Assembly: GCF_001905445.1 (NCBI RefSeq)
Contig: NZ_LIVQ01000005.1
Coordinates: forward strand, 1-64,000
Source: Streptomyces sp. CB00455
Lineage (GTDB): Bacteria > Actinomycetota > Actinomycetes > Streptomycetales > Streptomycetaceae
Reading direction: 5' to 3'
Length of the DNA stretch: 64,000 nucleotides
The position numbers and the translations under genes were made by a program. The notes under the pieces were generated by a model. The model was not told where the DNA came from, searched no databases, and saw nothing but the letters and a program-made list of their open reading frames with translations. Below are positions 1-8,586 of the stretch, in pieces. Position 1 is the first letter of the stretch. Each line of letters opens with the position of its first letter.

Positions 1-1
1 C

Positions 2-46
2 ACCGAGAGCTGGGGCCGCCGCGGACACCACCACAACGGCCGCTAG
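2..46 (+). CDS. C-terminal tail of a gene cut by the window edge
   Basis: A frame open from base 2 ends at TAG at 44-46 and would encode a short tail with three consecutive histidines (RGHHHNGR). Only 14 codons are visible. The call rests on an open frame that runs into a strong terminator hairpin at 93-138. The product cannot be named. Confidence 0.3.
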   Translation, partial: TESWGRRGHHHNGR

Positions 47-92
47 CCAGTAGCGGCGAGCGCGGTGGGCGGGCGGTGGACCGCCCACCCGA

Positions 93-138
93 CGGATGCG
101 GCGCGCCCCGGCCGAGCGGCCGCGGCGCGCCGCATCCG
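93..138. terminator. Bidirectional terminator hairpin
   Basis: Perfect 15-bp inverted repeat (93-107 with 124-138) around a 16-base GC-rich spacer. It lies between the rightward tail ending at 46 and the leftward gene ending at 154, as expected for a shared terminator of convergent genes. There is no T-tract, which is normal for Streptomyces. A weaker hairpin sits just before it at 65-88. Confidence 0.6.
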
Positions 139-153
139 TACGCCCTCCCTGAC

Positions 154-495
154 CTACCAGTCCCGGGTGGCGATCAGCTCCTCGATGTCGGCGTCCTCGA
201 ACCCGTAGGCCGACGCGACGAACCAGAAGCCCTCGGCGATCTCCTCCCTGGCAACGGTTTCGATCCCGCTGCCGGCCGCCTCGAACTCCGCCTCCAGCAG
301 GTTGAACTCCTCCGTCGCCGCCTGCGTGAGCACGTACAGCGCCGCCAGGTCCGCAGGCCGCTGCGCCTCGATCCGCTCGCACAGCCGCACGAGGATCGCC
401 GCCCCCTTGTCGAGGACGCGATCCGGAAAGTACGAGTCCGCGTACAGCTGCCGCAGGAACGTGTGTCCTGCCACCTGCTCGTTCGTGAGCGACAC
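154..495 (-). CDS. DUF5713 family protein
   Basis: 113-residue acidic soluble protein starting at GTG 495, with a GAGG-like ribosome site just upstream. The sequence (SLTNEQVAGHTFLRQLYADS near the N-terminus, then FPDRVLDKGAA, then EEFNLLEAEFEAAGS) matches the DUF5713 family as I recall it, in length and in the order of conserved blocks. No enzymatic motif, signal peptide or membrane segment is visible. The function is unknown. It appears to be a single-gene unit ending at the hairpin at 93-138. Confidence 0.75.
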   Translation of the reverse strand: MSLTNEQVAGHTFLRQLYADSYFPDRVLDKGAAILVRLCERIEAQRPADLAALYVLTQAATEEFNLLEAEFEAAGSGIETVAREEIAEGFWFVASAYGFEDADIEELIATRDW

Positions 496-641
496 GGCGC
501 CTCACCCTCCCCTTCGAAGAACTGACGCGCCGATCATGCACCACGCCACCGACACCGGCGCTGAGCCCGGTCTCCCCGTCCCGCGAGAGCAGGGTCCGGG
601 CCGTTCGGGAGCGGTCCGGTGGAGCCCCGGGGGTGGGCCCG

Positions 642-899
642 CTAGTCGGCGGGTTCCTCGGGCGCCGGGGTGCCCGGGCCTGCGGCCGGGTCCGCCCCCT
701 CGCGCCGCTCCTCCCCCGCGGCCTGTTCCCCCGCGCCCTGTTCCTGCTCGCCCTCGTCGGCGGCGCCGGACCCGGTCCGGCCGCCCGAGGGGAGCGGGAG
801 GTCGGGAGCGGTGGGGCCGGCCGGCGGCAGGTCCGGGGTCACGGCGTCGGGCTTCGCCGGTACGGGGTCCGGAAGTTCCGGCTGCGGGGCGCTCTGCAT
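642..899 (-). CDS. Small Pro/Ala/Glu-rich hypothetical protein
   Basis: 85 residues of low-complexity Pro/Ala/Gly/Glu sequence with no hydrophobic segment, probably disordered. I chose ATG 899 because AGGAG lies 7 bases upstream; the GTG at 905 would leave no room for a ribosome site. It is divergent from the kinase gene starting at 1147, with 247 bases between starts. The good ribosome site supports a real gene, but the composition is close to what random GC-rich DNA gives, so confidence is moderate. Confidence 0.45.
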   Translation of the reverse strand: MQSAPQPELPDPVPAKPDAVTPDLPPAGPTAPDLPLPSGGRTGSGAADEGEQEQGAGEQAAGEERREGADPAAGPGTPAPEEPAD

Positions 900-1146
900 G
901 TCCACTCTCCTTGTTCGATTCCGGGCTGGCGTGCTGGACCGCCACTGCCCCGCAGCCAGTCGAACAATCGCCGCCGCCCGCTCGCAGAGGGGCGGGGGCG
1001 GCCGGCGCTCCGCGGACCCGGCTCGGCGCCGCGCGGCGGCCGCAACTGTGCCCGCCGGTCCGGCGTCCTTCCTTCGTGATCATGCCCATTACTGTGGTGC
1101 GCGCCAGACGGCCCGACGTGATGAGCATCTGTCAAAAGGAGCGTGC

Positions 1147-2856
1147 GTGTCAGCGGGGGAAGCAAAGCATGAGCTGGTCGGCAAGGTGCTCGGCGGCCGC
1201 TACCGGGTGACATCGATGATCGGCCGGGGCGGTATGGGGGTGGTCGCCCGGGCAGTGGACGAACTGCTGAACCGCGAGGTCGCCGTCAAGGTACTGCGGG
1301 CGTTCACCGATGCCGACGGCCCCGAACTGGCCGATCTGCGCAGCCGGATGCGGCGCGAGGCGCAGGCCGCGGCCCGTGTCCGGCACAGCGGCGTGGTCAC
1401 CGTGCACGACGTGACCGAGGAGCGGGGGTTGCCGGTCATCGTCATGGAACTCGTCGACGGGCCCTCCCTCGACGACGTCCTGGCCGAGCGCGGGACGCTC
1501 GGCCCGCGCGAGGCCGCGGCGATCGGCGCGAAGCTGATGGACGCCCTCGACGCCGCGCACCGGGTCGGCGTCATCCACCGGGACGTCAAGCCGGGCAACG
1601 TGCTCCTGGAGCGGGGCGGCCGGGTCGTGCTCACCGACTTCGGCATCGCCACCATGGACCGCGCCGGGGACGAGGCCCTGGCCAAGCTGACCCGCAGTGG
1701 TGCCATCGTCGGCTCCCTCGACTACCTGCCGCCCGAGCGCGCCCAGGGCCAGGAGCCCGGACCGGCCTCCGACATATGGTCGCTCGGCATGACGCTGTAC
1801 GCGGCGGTGGAGGGCACGTCCCCGTTCCGCCGCACCTCCGTGTGGTCCACGCTGTCCGCGATCGTCACCGAGCCGCTGCCCGAACCCCGGCGCGCGGGGC
1901 CGCTCACCCCGGTGCTGCGGGCGCTGATGGCGAAGGAACCGCAGGGGCGGCCCACCGCGGACCAGGCACGCGCGATGCTGGAACAGGTCGCCGCCGGCAG
2001 CGGGCATGGCGGCGTCGCCCCCGCCCCGAGCACGCCCACCGCTCCGTCCGTCGCCGCGCCGGCTCCCCCACCGGCCTCTTTCGGGCCGCCACCGCCCGCG
2101 GCCGGTCCAGGCGCCGCGCCCTTCCACCAGTCCCAGCCTTTCCACCAGGCCCATGCGTCTCAGTCCCCTCAGGCCCGCCGGCAGCCTCCGTACGTCGGTT
2201 ATCCGCCGCTGACCGGGCCGGCCGGCGCCGCCCGGCAGCACACAGCGGCCGTCGACGGCCTGCGACGCCGCAGCCGTACCGTCGTCGTGGTGGCGGCAGC
2301 TGTCGTCGTCCTCGCCGCGGGCGGTCTCACCTACGCCCTGACCGGCAGCAGCGGCGGCAAGAACGCGGCTGCGGCGCAGGGGGCGCAGGCCGCGGCCGGT
2401 TCCCCGGCGGGCAAGGGGCAGCCGCACACGGGCAAGGCGAGCGGCGGCGCGAAAGCATCGGGCGCGCCCTCATCCCGCTCTTCCGGAAAGCCGGCCGGCG
2501 GACCCTCGCCCAGGCCGGGTGGGACCGGGGCCCACGGCGCGACCCCGCAGGCGTCCACCGGTGCGAGCGCCGCTCCCGGACCCGTGCCGACGGGCTGCGG
2601 CGGCTGGAGTCACAAGAACCCGGCTCCCGGCAGCTACGGCTACATGGCGGGGGACTACCACCTGGAGACGGGGCCGTACCAGACCTGCCCGGCCGTGACC
2701 CTGGCCAAGTCCGGCACGAAGCTCTCCTACCACTGTTACGTCGTGAACGCCTACGGCAACAAGTGGACGTACGTCCGCGTCGACGGCACGAAGACAGAGG
2801 GCTGGATGTCCAATGACAACCTCACCCGCCAGAAGGGCCCCTCCACTCCCTGCTGA
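1147..2856 (+). CDS. Membrane Ser/Thr protein kinase with SH3-like extracellular domain
   Basis: 569-residue Hanks-type (PknB-like) kinase. GTG 1147 is the start because AAGGAG (1136-1141) sits 5 bases upstream and the kinase domain begins right after. Visible motifs: glycine loop GRGGMG (about 25-30), lysine in AVKVL (about 48), HRDVKPGN with HRD at 144-146, and DFG at 164-166. A Pro/Ala/Gln-rich juxtamembrane region follows (about 285-375), then one membrane segment (about 378-400) and a Gly/Ser/Lys-rich spacer. The C-terminal ~85 residues contain four cysteines and a bacterial SH3-like pattern (HCYVVN, WTYVRVDG, GWMSNDNL). The inferred role is a receptor kinase whose outer domain senses a wall or small-molecule ligand. 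It has no PASTA repeats, unlike PknB proper. It appears monocistronic. Confidence 0.9.
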   Translation: MSAGEAKHELVGKVLGGRYRVTSMIGRGGMGVVARAVDELLNREVAVKVLRAFTDADGPELADLRSRMRREAQAAARVRHSGVVTVHDVTEERGLPVIVMELVDGPSLDDVLAERGTLGPREAAAIGAKLMDALDAAHRVGVIHRDVKPGNVLLERGGRVVLTDFGIATMDRAGDEALAKLTRSGAIVGSLDYLPPERAQGQEPGPASDIWSLGMTLYAAVEGTSPFRRTSVWSTLSAIVTEPLPEPRRAGPLTPVLRALMAKEPQGRPTADQARAMLEQVAAGSGHGGVAPAPSTPTAPSVAAPAPPPASFGPPPPAAGPGAAPFHQSQPFHQAHASQSPQARRQPPYVGYPPLTGPAGAARQHTAAVDGLRRRSRTVVVVAAAVVVLAAGGLTYALTGSSGGKNAAAAQGAQAAAGSPAGKGQPHTGKASGGAKASGAPSSRSSGKPAGGPSPRPGGTGAHGATPQASTGASAAPGPVPTGCGGWSHKNPAPGSYGYMAGDYHLETGPYQTCPAVTLAKSGTKLSYHCYVVNAYGNKWTYVRVDGTKTEGWMSNDNLTRQKGPSTPC

Positions 2857-3120
2857 CCCACCTCGCCTTCGCCGCCCGCCTGCAGGGGCCGAGTGCCCGG
2901 TACGGAAACCTCGTCGCCTGCCGTGTAGGTACGCGCGGGACGGGCACTGATCCCCCCGGACCACGGGAGCCGAGGCAACGGATCACCGGGATATCGGGAC
3001 GGATCCGACGAAACCGTCCCGCGGATCAGCCCTGTGCTGTAGTTCGTTCGGATGGCGCAGTGTGCCCTGCCGCAGACGGGGCACACGGGGGGCGGCTGAG
3101 CAGCTCACCCCCGGAGGTCC

Positions 3121-3534
3121 GTGTTGTTGTCCCGTGTGTCCGCCCTGATCGCCGTCCGTCTCCACGCGAGCGCGGGGGACGAGGTTCCCCTCCTCGGCCG
3201 CTTCTCCTACGACCAGGCCGATCCCTTCGCGGTGCGGGTTGAGTTCTTCGCCCACCAGGCGGCCCTGCCGTACTGGTGCTTCGACCGCCAGATGCTGGCC
3301 GAGGGTCTTGAACGCCCGGTCGGCGAGGGCGACGTCACCTTCAGGCCGCAGTGGACGGCCAGCGGCCGGGCCATCCGGATCGGATTGCGCGACTGCGCGG
3401 ACGGGCAGGGGGCCGTCCTCCACATCGACGCCCAGCCGGTCGCCCGCTTCCTCGAAGAGACGTACGCCGTCACCGCGCCGGGGACCGAGGTCTTCGACGC
3501 CGATGCCTTCCTCGACGAACTCCTGGCCCGCTGA
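3121..3534 (+). CDS. SsgA-like sporulation/cell-division protein (SALP)
   Basis: 137 residues, the normal length of SsgA/SsgB-family proteins, which in sporulating actinomycetes help place and activate septation and wall remodelling. Family blocks are visible: FSYDQADPFAVRVEF (about 29-43), WCFDRQMLAEGLERPVGEGDV (about 52-72) and a C-terminal FLEETYAVTAPGTE. GGAGG at 3113-3117 fits GTG 3121, TTG 3124 or TTG 3127 as the start, so the first residues are uncertain. It is a stand-alone gene. Which of the paralogous SALPs it is cannot be told from sequence alone. Confidence 0.9.
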   Translation: MLLSRVSALIAVRLHASAGDEVPLLGRFSYDQADPFAVRVEFFAHQAALPYWCFDRQMLAEGLERPVGEGDVTFRPQWTASGRAIRIGLRDCADGQGAVLHIDAQPVARFLEETYAVTAPGTEVFDADAFLDELLAR

Positions 3535-3830
3535 GCCGACGGCTGCGTGGCGGGGCCGCTTCCGGGCGGTCGGCACAGGAGGCGGTCGGCACAGGGAGCG
3601 CGATCCCGTCCGGCTGATGTCGCGCCCGGCGGCCCGGAAGGACCGGCCGACCGCCGGAGTGCCGGTCGAAGGGCGCCGTGACAGGCTGAAACAGGGGAGC
3701 ACGCCGGTCACGGCCATGCCGGGCCCGGCTCTGCGACCCATGGAGATCGAAACTGCCACTGACGCCGGCCGACCCCCGCGCGGGCGACCCGCACCCGAGC
3801 CCTTGGCACGCGCCCACCTCGGGCACCACC

Positions 3831-4199
3831 GTGCTGGCAGCCGCCCTGATGGTCTTCGGGGGCCTCATGGCGCTCTTCGAGGGCATCGCCGCCCTCGCCA
3901 AGGACGACCTGTTCCTGGCGACACGCCACTACGTGTTCGAGTTCAGCCTGACGGGTTGGGGCTGGGTGCACCTCATCCTGGGCATCGTCCTGGTCGTCGC
4001 CGGCTTCGCCGTCGTCACCGGCGCCCTGTGGGCGCGCTTCTTCGGTGTGGCCGTGGCCGGACTCGGGGCGATCGCCAATTTCCTGTGGCTGCCGTACTAC
4101 CCCCTGTGGGCGCTGGTACTGATCGCCGTCGACCTCCTCGTCGTGTGGGCCCTGTGCCGGGGCATGCACCGGGAGGCGGAGGCAGGCCCGGTGGGCTGA
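3831..4199 (+). CDS. DUF7144-type four-helix membrane protein, start unclear
   Basis: About 122 residues with four membrane helices and the family pattern FSLTGWGWVHLILGIVLV and NFLWLPYYPLWA. GTG 3831 is the only standard start after an in-frame TGA at 3687, but it has no ribosome site and would cut into the first helix. The frame is coding-like further upstream (PWHAPTSGTT), so the true start probably lies near 3740. There an ATG opens the other frame, and one surplus base in the CCCCC run around 3771-3775 would join the two. Either a frameshift or a CTG start (3753) is possible. Function unknown. Confidence 0.65.
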   Translation: MLAAALMVFGGLMALFEGIAALAKDDLFLATRHYVFEFSLTGWGWVHLILGIVLVVAGFAVVTGALWARFFGVAVAGLGAIANFLWLPYYPLWALVLIAVDLLVVWALCRGMHREAEAGPVG

Positions 4200-4204
4200 C
4201 AGCC

Positions 4205-4667
4205 CCGGTAGACCGGGTGCGGACCGCGGACCGCGGACCGGGTGCTCCGCCGTTCTTCAGCGGATCCGAGGCGGCGAAGGGGGCAGGGGGCCGGGGGGCC
4301 GCCTTCGGCCATGCGCGCGTTGGCGATGGCAACCGAGGGGGCGCCGGGTTTCCGGTGAGGTGACCGCTGTGACCACGGTGAAGTGACCGCCGCTGTGGCC
4401 ACGCGGTCCATCGTCTCGTCGTCTCGTCGGTGACGTCCGCCTCGTACTCCGGCGACTCGTACTCCGGCGAACCGCCCGGCAGCGAAGCGGCGACCTGCCT
4501 CAGGCGGTCGCCTCCAGCCCGAGCGGGGCCACGCGCATGCCGCGCCGGGCGAGCTCCCGGGCCGGGCTCGCGCCCAGGCCACGGGCGGCACCGGTGACGA
4601 CGCCGGTACGGCACCTCGGGGGCTGCGCGGGATCGGCCGGTCCATGGCCGTCCGCCGTCGGCTTCAC
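4205..4667 (-). pseudogene. Decayed short-chain dehydrogenase (SDR)
   Basis: GTG 4667 opens a 55-codon frame ending at TGA 4500. It carries the NAD(P)-binding start of an SDR: TGVVTGAARGLGASPARELA followed by RRGMRVAPLGLE. SDR-like coding sequence then continues in the other frames: VAASLPG and ADVTDETT in one, RVATAAV and VAIANARMAEGGP (compare the NAG region) in another, and FAASDP in the first again. This shows several frameshifts and an early stop. A short direct duplication (encoding SPEYESPEYE) lies near 4440-4472. The GTGA overlap with the preceding DUF6480 gene shows it was once translated from the same operon. Confidence 0.75.
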
Positions 4668-4924
4668 GTGTTGAGCGCGATGGCGTAGGCGAGGAAGAAG
4701 AGCGCGAACGCCAGGGCCAGCAGGCTGATCACGATGACCGGGCCCTTGGCCCAGCCGCGCTTGAGGGGACGGTAGGGACCGGCGCCGGAGGACGTACTGG
4801 CTTCCCCGGGCGGCGTTTCACCCGGAAGGACGCCTCCGTCGGCGCTGAAGCCGGGTGTGCTGCGCGGATCCGGGTCCGGGGCGGGGGTAGGGTCCGGCTC
4901 CGGATCGGGGTTGTACGTGGCCAT
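4664..4924 (-). CDS. DUF6480 family single-pass membrane protein
   Basis: 86 residues: an Asp/Pro-rich N-terminal half with the family motifs RSTPGFSADGGVLPGETPP and GPYRPLKRGWAKGP, then one C-terminal membrane helix (about 63-83). ATG 4924 is preferred because GAGGGG lies 8 bases upstream; GTG 4933 would overlap that site. Its stop overlaps the start of the decayed dehydrogenase. Function unknown; the orientation suggests a small tail-anchored protein. Confidence 0.75.
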   Translation of the reverse strand: MATYNPDPEPDPTPAPDPDPRSTPGFSADGGVLPGETPPGEASTSSGAGPYRPLKRGWAKGPVIVISLLALAFALFFLAYAIALNT

Positions 4925-5356
4925 GTCTCTCACCCCTCATCGGCGATCTTCCGCCTTGGGTCTGCCGCGGGCCGGGCGGGCCGGGCGGTCCGCGCTGCGG
5001 CCGTGCGCGCCGGGCGCCGGCGGCGGTCTGCGGGAATCACGGCCGCTCGACGGCCCGACGGCTGCGGGCCCGTACCCGGCGCTTACCCGGCTACGGCCCC
5101 GGGATACATCGCGCACGGAAGGGCCGCACGCGCCGCCCCCCGCACACGGGGAAGCCGGCCCTGCGGCGGAGGTGCCGGTCGTGGGGGCGCGCTCGGGCGC
5201 CTCGACCGGACCGGTCATCCCAAGGGTGAAGATACGCGCACACGTGCCCGTGGGGACGGTGGCGCGTCCCCACCTATGGTGAGGCCCTGGCCGCCGCCCG
5301 CAGACGGCGGTGGTCGGCGATTCGTGGTTCGGGTTCGGCGTCGACGGAGGCCGCTC
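4925..5356. other. Intergenic region between divergent genes
   Basis: About 430 bases separating the leftward DUF6480 gene and the rightward EF-hand gene. It contains GC-rich sequence without a convincing gene on either strand; the long open frames have no family resemblance or ribosome sites. It must hold the promoters of both neighbours. Confidence 0.5.
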
Positions 5357-5896
5357 ATGGCCAGCGCGTTTCAGGAGCGCAAGCTCAGGCGGATGTTCGC
5401 CGCGTTCGACGCGGACGGGGACGGTTACCTCCGCGAGGAGGATTTCGCGGCGCTCGTCGCCCGCTGGAGCCGGCTGCCGGGGGTGGGCCCCGGGACGGAG
5501 CTGCGCACGCGGCTGGAGACGCTGCTGATGGGCTGGTGGGCAGCCCTGCTGGACGCCGGGGACGCCAACGGCGACGGCGCGGTCGACATGGGTGAACTGC
5601 TCTCCCTCGTCGACATGCTGCCCGCCATGGTCGCGGACGTCACGGCGACCGCCGGCACCGTCTTCGACGCCGTGGACACCGACGGCGACGGCGTCATCTC
5701 CCCCGAGGAACACCGTCGGCTCGTCGAGACCTGGAACGGGCGGCCGGCGGACGTGGACGGCGTCTTCGAACTCCTCGACCTGAACGGCGACGGCCACCTC
5801 AGCCGCGACGAGTTCGCCCTCCTGTGGCGCCAGTTCTGGATCAGCGACGACCCGGCGGAACCGGGAAACTGGCTCTGCGGCCGCTTCGCCGCCTGA
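5357..5896 (+). CDS. Four-EF-hand calcium-binding protein (calerythrin-like)
   Basis: 179 residues, starting at ATG 5357 with GGAGG 6 bases upstream. It has four canonical 12-residue EF-hand loops: 18-29 (DADGDGYLREED), 69-80 (DANGDGAVDMGE), 107-118 (DTDGDGVISPEE) and 141-152 (DLNGDGHLSRDE). All keep Asp at loop position 1 and an acidic residue at position 12 (Asp in loop 1, Glu in the others), so all four should bind Ca2+. It has no signal peptide or membrane segment and is a cytosolic calcium sensor or buffer of the calerythrin/CabC type. It is a single gene. Confidence 0.92.
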   Translation: MASAFQERKLRRMFAAFDADGDGYLREEDFAALVARWSRLPGVGPGTELRTRLETLLMGWWAALLDAGDANGDGAVDMGELLSLVDMLPAMVADVTATAGTVFDAVDTDGDGVISPEEHRRLVETWNGRPADVDGVFELLDLNGDGHLSRDEFALLWRQFWISDDPAEPGNWLCGRFAA

Positions 5897-6031
5897 AGGC
5901 CCGCCTGACGACTCGTCCGACAACCGCCTGAGGCCTGCCTGACGGCCCGTCTGACGACCGCCTGACGGCCCCTCCCCCGCCGCCGCGTCTCCTCGCGCCC
6001 GCCCGGACGTCGCCGGGCGAGAGGCGCCCAC

Positions 6032-6784
6032 TCAGGCGCGGGCACGCAGGTACGACTCCAGTTCGGCAGCCCCAATCAGCATGGCGCGCCCGCGGGCGGA
6101 CAGGCGGGCGCGCCAGTCCGCCAGCGCCGCCTCCAGCGGTTCCACCCCGCCCGCCGCCCGCACCTGGGCGAGCAGGGGCGCGATCTGCGTCAGGAGATAG
6201 CCGCCCCGCCTGAGTTGACGGGCCAGTCGCGCGTCCCGTACGGCGGCTTCGTCGTAGACCCGGTACCCGGTCAGCCGGTCGCGGCGCGGGCGCACCAGGC
6301 CGGCGCGCTCCCATGTGCGCAGCGTGGCCGGCCGGATTCCGAGCTCCCGCGCCAGCGGACCGATGAACGTGCCGGCGCCTGCGGATGCTTCACACCCCCG
6401 CGCGTCCGGTTCCGGGGCGGACGAGGGTGACAGGTCGCGCAGGGCGCTCTCGACGGCCTGGAGTGTCCGCCGGTCGTCGGCGAGCTGTACGTGGCTCTCG
6501 TCGATGAGCCGGAACGCCTCCTCGACCGCGCCCCGGTTGACGGTCCGCATGATCGACGTCGCCGTCGGGTGGCCGTGACCGGGCACCAGCGCGAGGAACG
6601 CCCTCAGGGCCCGCGCGTGCAGCGGGGTGTAGGTGCGGTAGCCGCTCGGTGTGCGACCGGCCGGCGGGAGGATGCCGGCCTCCTCGTAGTTCCTGACGGC
6701 CTGCGTGGACAGTCCGTGCTCGCGCGCGAGGTCGATCGGCCGGAGCCGACCCCCGCTTTGAAGGTTTCGCACCACACGCTCCAC
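6032..6784 (-). CDS. MerR-family regulator with two HTH domains (TioE type)
   Basis: About 250 residues. The first MerR DNA-binding domain is near the N-terminus (RPIDLAREHGLSTQAVRNYE ... GYRTYTPLHARAL) and a second MerR-like HTH follows in the second half (IGPLARELGIRPATLRTWE ... GYRVYDEAAVRDARLARQL). This tandem layout is typical of the TioE family. GTG 6784 was chosen because the DNA-binding domain starts soon after it. ATG 6835 would add 17 residues encoded inside the palindrome 6811-6832 and overlap the divergent gene. It probably controls the neighbouring esterase gene through that palindrome. Confidence 0.85.
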   Translation of the reverse strand: MERVVRNLQSGGRLRPIDLAREHGLSTQAVRNYEEAGILPPAGRTPSGYRTYTPLHARALRAFLALVPGHGHPTATSIMRTVNRGAVEEAFRLIDESHVQLADDRRTLQAVESALRDLSPSSAPEPDARGCEASAGAGTFIGPLARELGIRPATLRTWERAGLVRPRRDRLTGYRVYDEAAVRDARLARQLRRGGYLLTQIAPLLAQVRAAGGVEPLEAALADWRARLSARGRAMLIGAAELESYLRARA

Positions 6785-6810
6785 GTCGTCGGGGAAAAGT
6801 TTCCACCGAA

Positions 6811-6832
6811 GCTTCAACGATAGCGTTGAAGC
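6811..6832. promoter_or_regulatory. 22-bp palindromic operator between MerR regulator and esterase
   Basis: Perfect inverted repeat with 9-base arms (GCTTCAACG / CGTTGAAGC) and a 4-base centre, ending one base before the ATG (6834) of the esterase gene. The TTCAA/TTGAA half-sites fit a MerR-type dimer. Its position implies that the esterase mRNA is leaderless or nearly so, and that a bound regulator covers the start of transcription. Confidence 0.65.
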
Positions 6833-6833
6833 C

Positions 6834-8036
6834 ATGGATACCGGCATCACGCACACCACTCATCCCGTCGGGGCGGGCTCCGTCATGGGGCTGCTGGCGG
6901 GCCGGCCGCGGGTGCTCGCTCTGGGCGAGCCCACGCACGGCGAGGACAGCCTGCTCCACCTGCGCAACGACCTGTTCCGGGAACTGGTCGAGCGGGAGGG
7001 CTACCGGACGATCGCGATCGAGAGCGACTGTCTGAGGGGCCTGGTCGTGGACGACCACGTCACCTCAAGCGCGGGCACCCTGGACGAGGTCATGGAGCGG
7101 GGCTTCAGTCACGGCTTCGGCGCGTCCGCGGCCAACCGCGAACTCGTGCGCTGGATAAGGGCGTACAACGACGGCCGGCCCGCCTGCGACCACGTGCGCT
7201 TCGCCGGCATCGACGGTCCGCTGGAGATCACCGGCGCCGCGAGTCCCCGGCAGGCCCTCACCGCGCTCTACGGCTACCTGGCGGCACGGGTGGACGCGGA
7301 CCTGCTCCCCTGTACCTCGGACACCCTCGACCGGCTGCTCGGCGCTGAGGACCGGTGGACCTGTCCTGACGCGATGCGGGAACCGGACCGGTCCGTGGGA
7401 CAGTCTCCCGAGGCCGCGGAGCTGCGGCTGCTCGCCGACGACCTGGTGGCGCTGCTCGGCGCGCAGACGCCGCACTTGATCGCGGCGACCTCGCGGGACG
7501 CATGGGACCGGGCGCGGCTGTACGGGCGCAGCGCCACCGGCCTGCTCCGCTACCACTTCTGGATGGCCGCCGCCTCACCGGGCCGCATGGCGCGACTGGT
7601 GGGGCTGCGGGACCAGATGATGGCCGACAACCTCCTCGCCGTCGCCGACCGGGGCCCCGTACTGGTCCACGCCCACAACCTCCACCTCCAACGGAACGTG
7701 AGCACGATGCGGATGGGCGGCGTCCCCCTGGAGTGGTGGAGCGCCGGTGCGATCGTGGGCGCCGAGCTGGGCGAGGGGTACGCCTTCCTGGCCACGGCGC
7801 TGGGCACGGTCCGGCACCACGGTGTGGGCGCCCCGCCCCCGGACACCGTCGAAGGGCTCCTGTACGCGCTCCCGGAGGACCGCTGCCTCGTCGACACGAC
7901 CCGGCTGGCCGCCGCCTTCGGCCGCACGCGGCCCGGCCCCCGCACCTCCGCGTACCACGGGTACTTCCCGCTGGACCCGGCCCACTTGACCGACATGGAC
8001 GGGCTCGTGTTCCTGAAGGACGCCCCGCAAGGCTAG
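6834..8036 (+). CDS. Erythromycin esterase family protein
   Basis: 400 residues of the EreA/EreB-like superfamily. Visible are LALGEPTHGE near residue 25, containing the conserved GE...H catalytic region, AIESD (about 63), and the C-terminal HAHNLHLQRN block (about 280) with its paired histidines. Known members hydrolyse the macrolide lactone ring, but the superfamily is wide and many chromosomal members have unknown substrates. There is no ribosome site, and the operator directly abuts the ATG, so translation is probably leaderless. Control by the divergent MerR-type regulator is inferred. Confidence 0.85.
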   Translation: MDTGITHTTHPVGAGSVMGLLAGRPRVLALGEPTHGEDSLLHLRNDLFRELVEREGYRTIAIESDCLRGLVVDDHVTSSAGTLDEVMERGFSHGFGASAANRELVRWIRAYNDGRPACDHVRFAGIDGPLEITGAASPRQALTALYGYLAARVDADLLPCTSDTLDRLLGAEDRWTCPDAMREPDRSVGQSPEAAELRLLADDLVALLGAQTPHLIAATSRDAWDRARLYGRSATGLLRYHFWMAAASPGRMARLVGLRDQMMADNLLAVADRGPVLVHAHNLHLQRNVSTMRMGGVPLEWWSAGAIVGAELGEGYAFLATALGTVRHHGVGAPPPDTVEGLLYALPEDRCLVDTTRLAAAFGRTRPGPRTSAYHGYFPLDPAHLTDMDGLVFLKDAPQG

Positions 8037-8178
8037 TACCGCCCCCGCCCGCCCCCGCCCGCAGCGGTACGCGTCGGCCTGCTTCCAGCGCCGTCACCGA
8101 CGTCCGGCTGCCGGTCGGTCCGCGCAACCGCCTGACCCGTTCGCGCACGCCCCGCAAGGTGCGATGGAGTGATCACCG

Positions 8179-8541
8179 ATGGCGGGGGCGGGGGCGGGTG
8201 TGGACCTCGGCCGGGACGTGTTCGTGATCAGCCCGTTCCGGCACGTCGTTGCCGGTGCGAAGCGGGCCTGCCGCGACCTGGTGCCGGCCGAGCGGGTGGG
8301 TACGGTGCACACGACCCAGGGCAAGGAGGCCGACGTCGTCATCCTGATCCTGGGCACGGACCCGGGCCGACCCGGCGCCCGCGCGTGGGCCGCCTCCCGC
8401 CCGAACCTCCTGAACGTCGCGGTCAGCCGCGCCAAGCGCCGCCTCTTCGTGATCGGCGATCTGGACGCGTGGCGCGACCAGCGCTTCTTCGCCCCCTTGG
8501 CGGAGTCGTTGCCGGCCCACACCTGGCAGGCGCAGCCATAG
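8179..8541 (+). pseudogene. C-terminal remnant of a superfamily-I (Upf1-like) helicase
   Basis: The 120-residue frame matches only the last part of AAA_12/Upf1-type helicases: VGTVHTTQGKEADVVILILG (helicase motif V region) and NLLNVAVSRAKRRLFVIGD (motif VI). Walker A and B and the rest of a helicase of 600 or more residues are absent. A TGA at 8170-8172 lies in frame just upstream of the ATG. ATG 8179 may still be translated, but it cannot be an active helicase. It is probably left from a larger gene lost by deletion. Confidence 0.8.
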
Positions 8542-8586
8542 CGCGGCCGTAGCGCGGGGGCGGGCGCGTACCACGGGGTCTACGGC

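Noticed and set aside
502..1128. Leftward 208-codon frame overlapping the Pro-rich gene
   Set aside because: Arg/Gly/Pro-rich noise; overlaps the better-supported frame with a ribosome site at 899.
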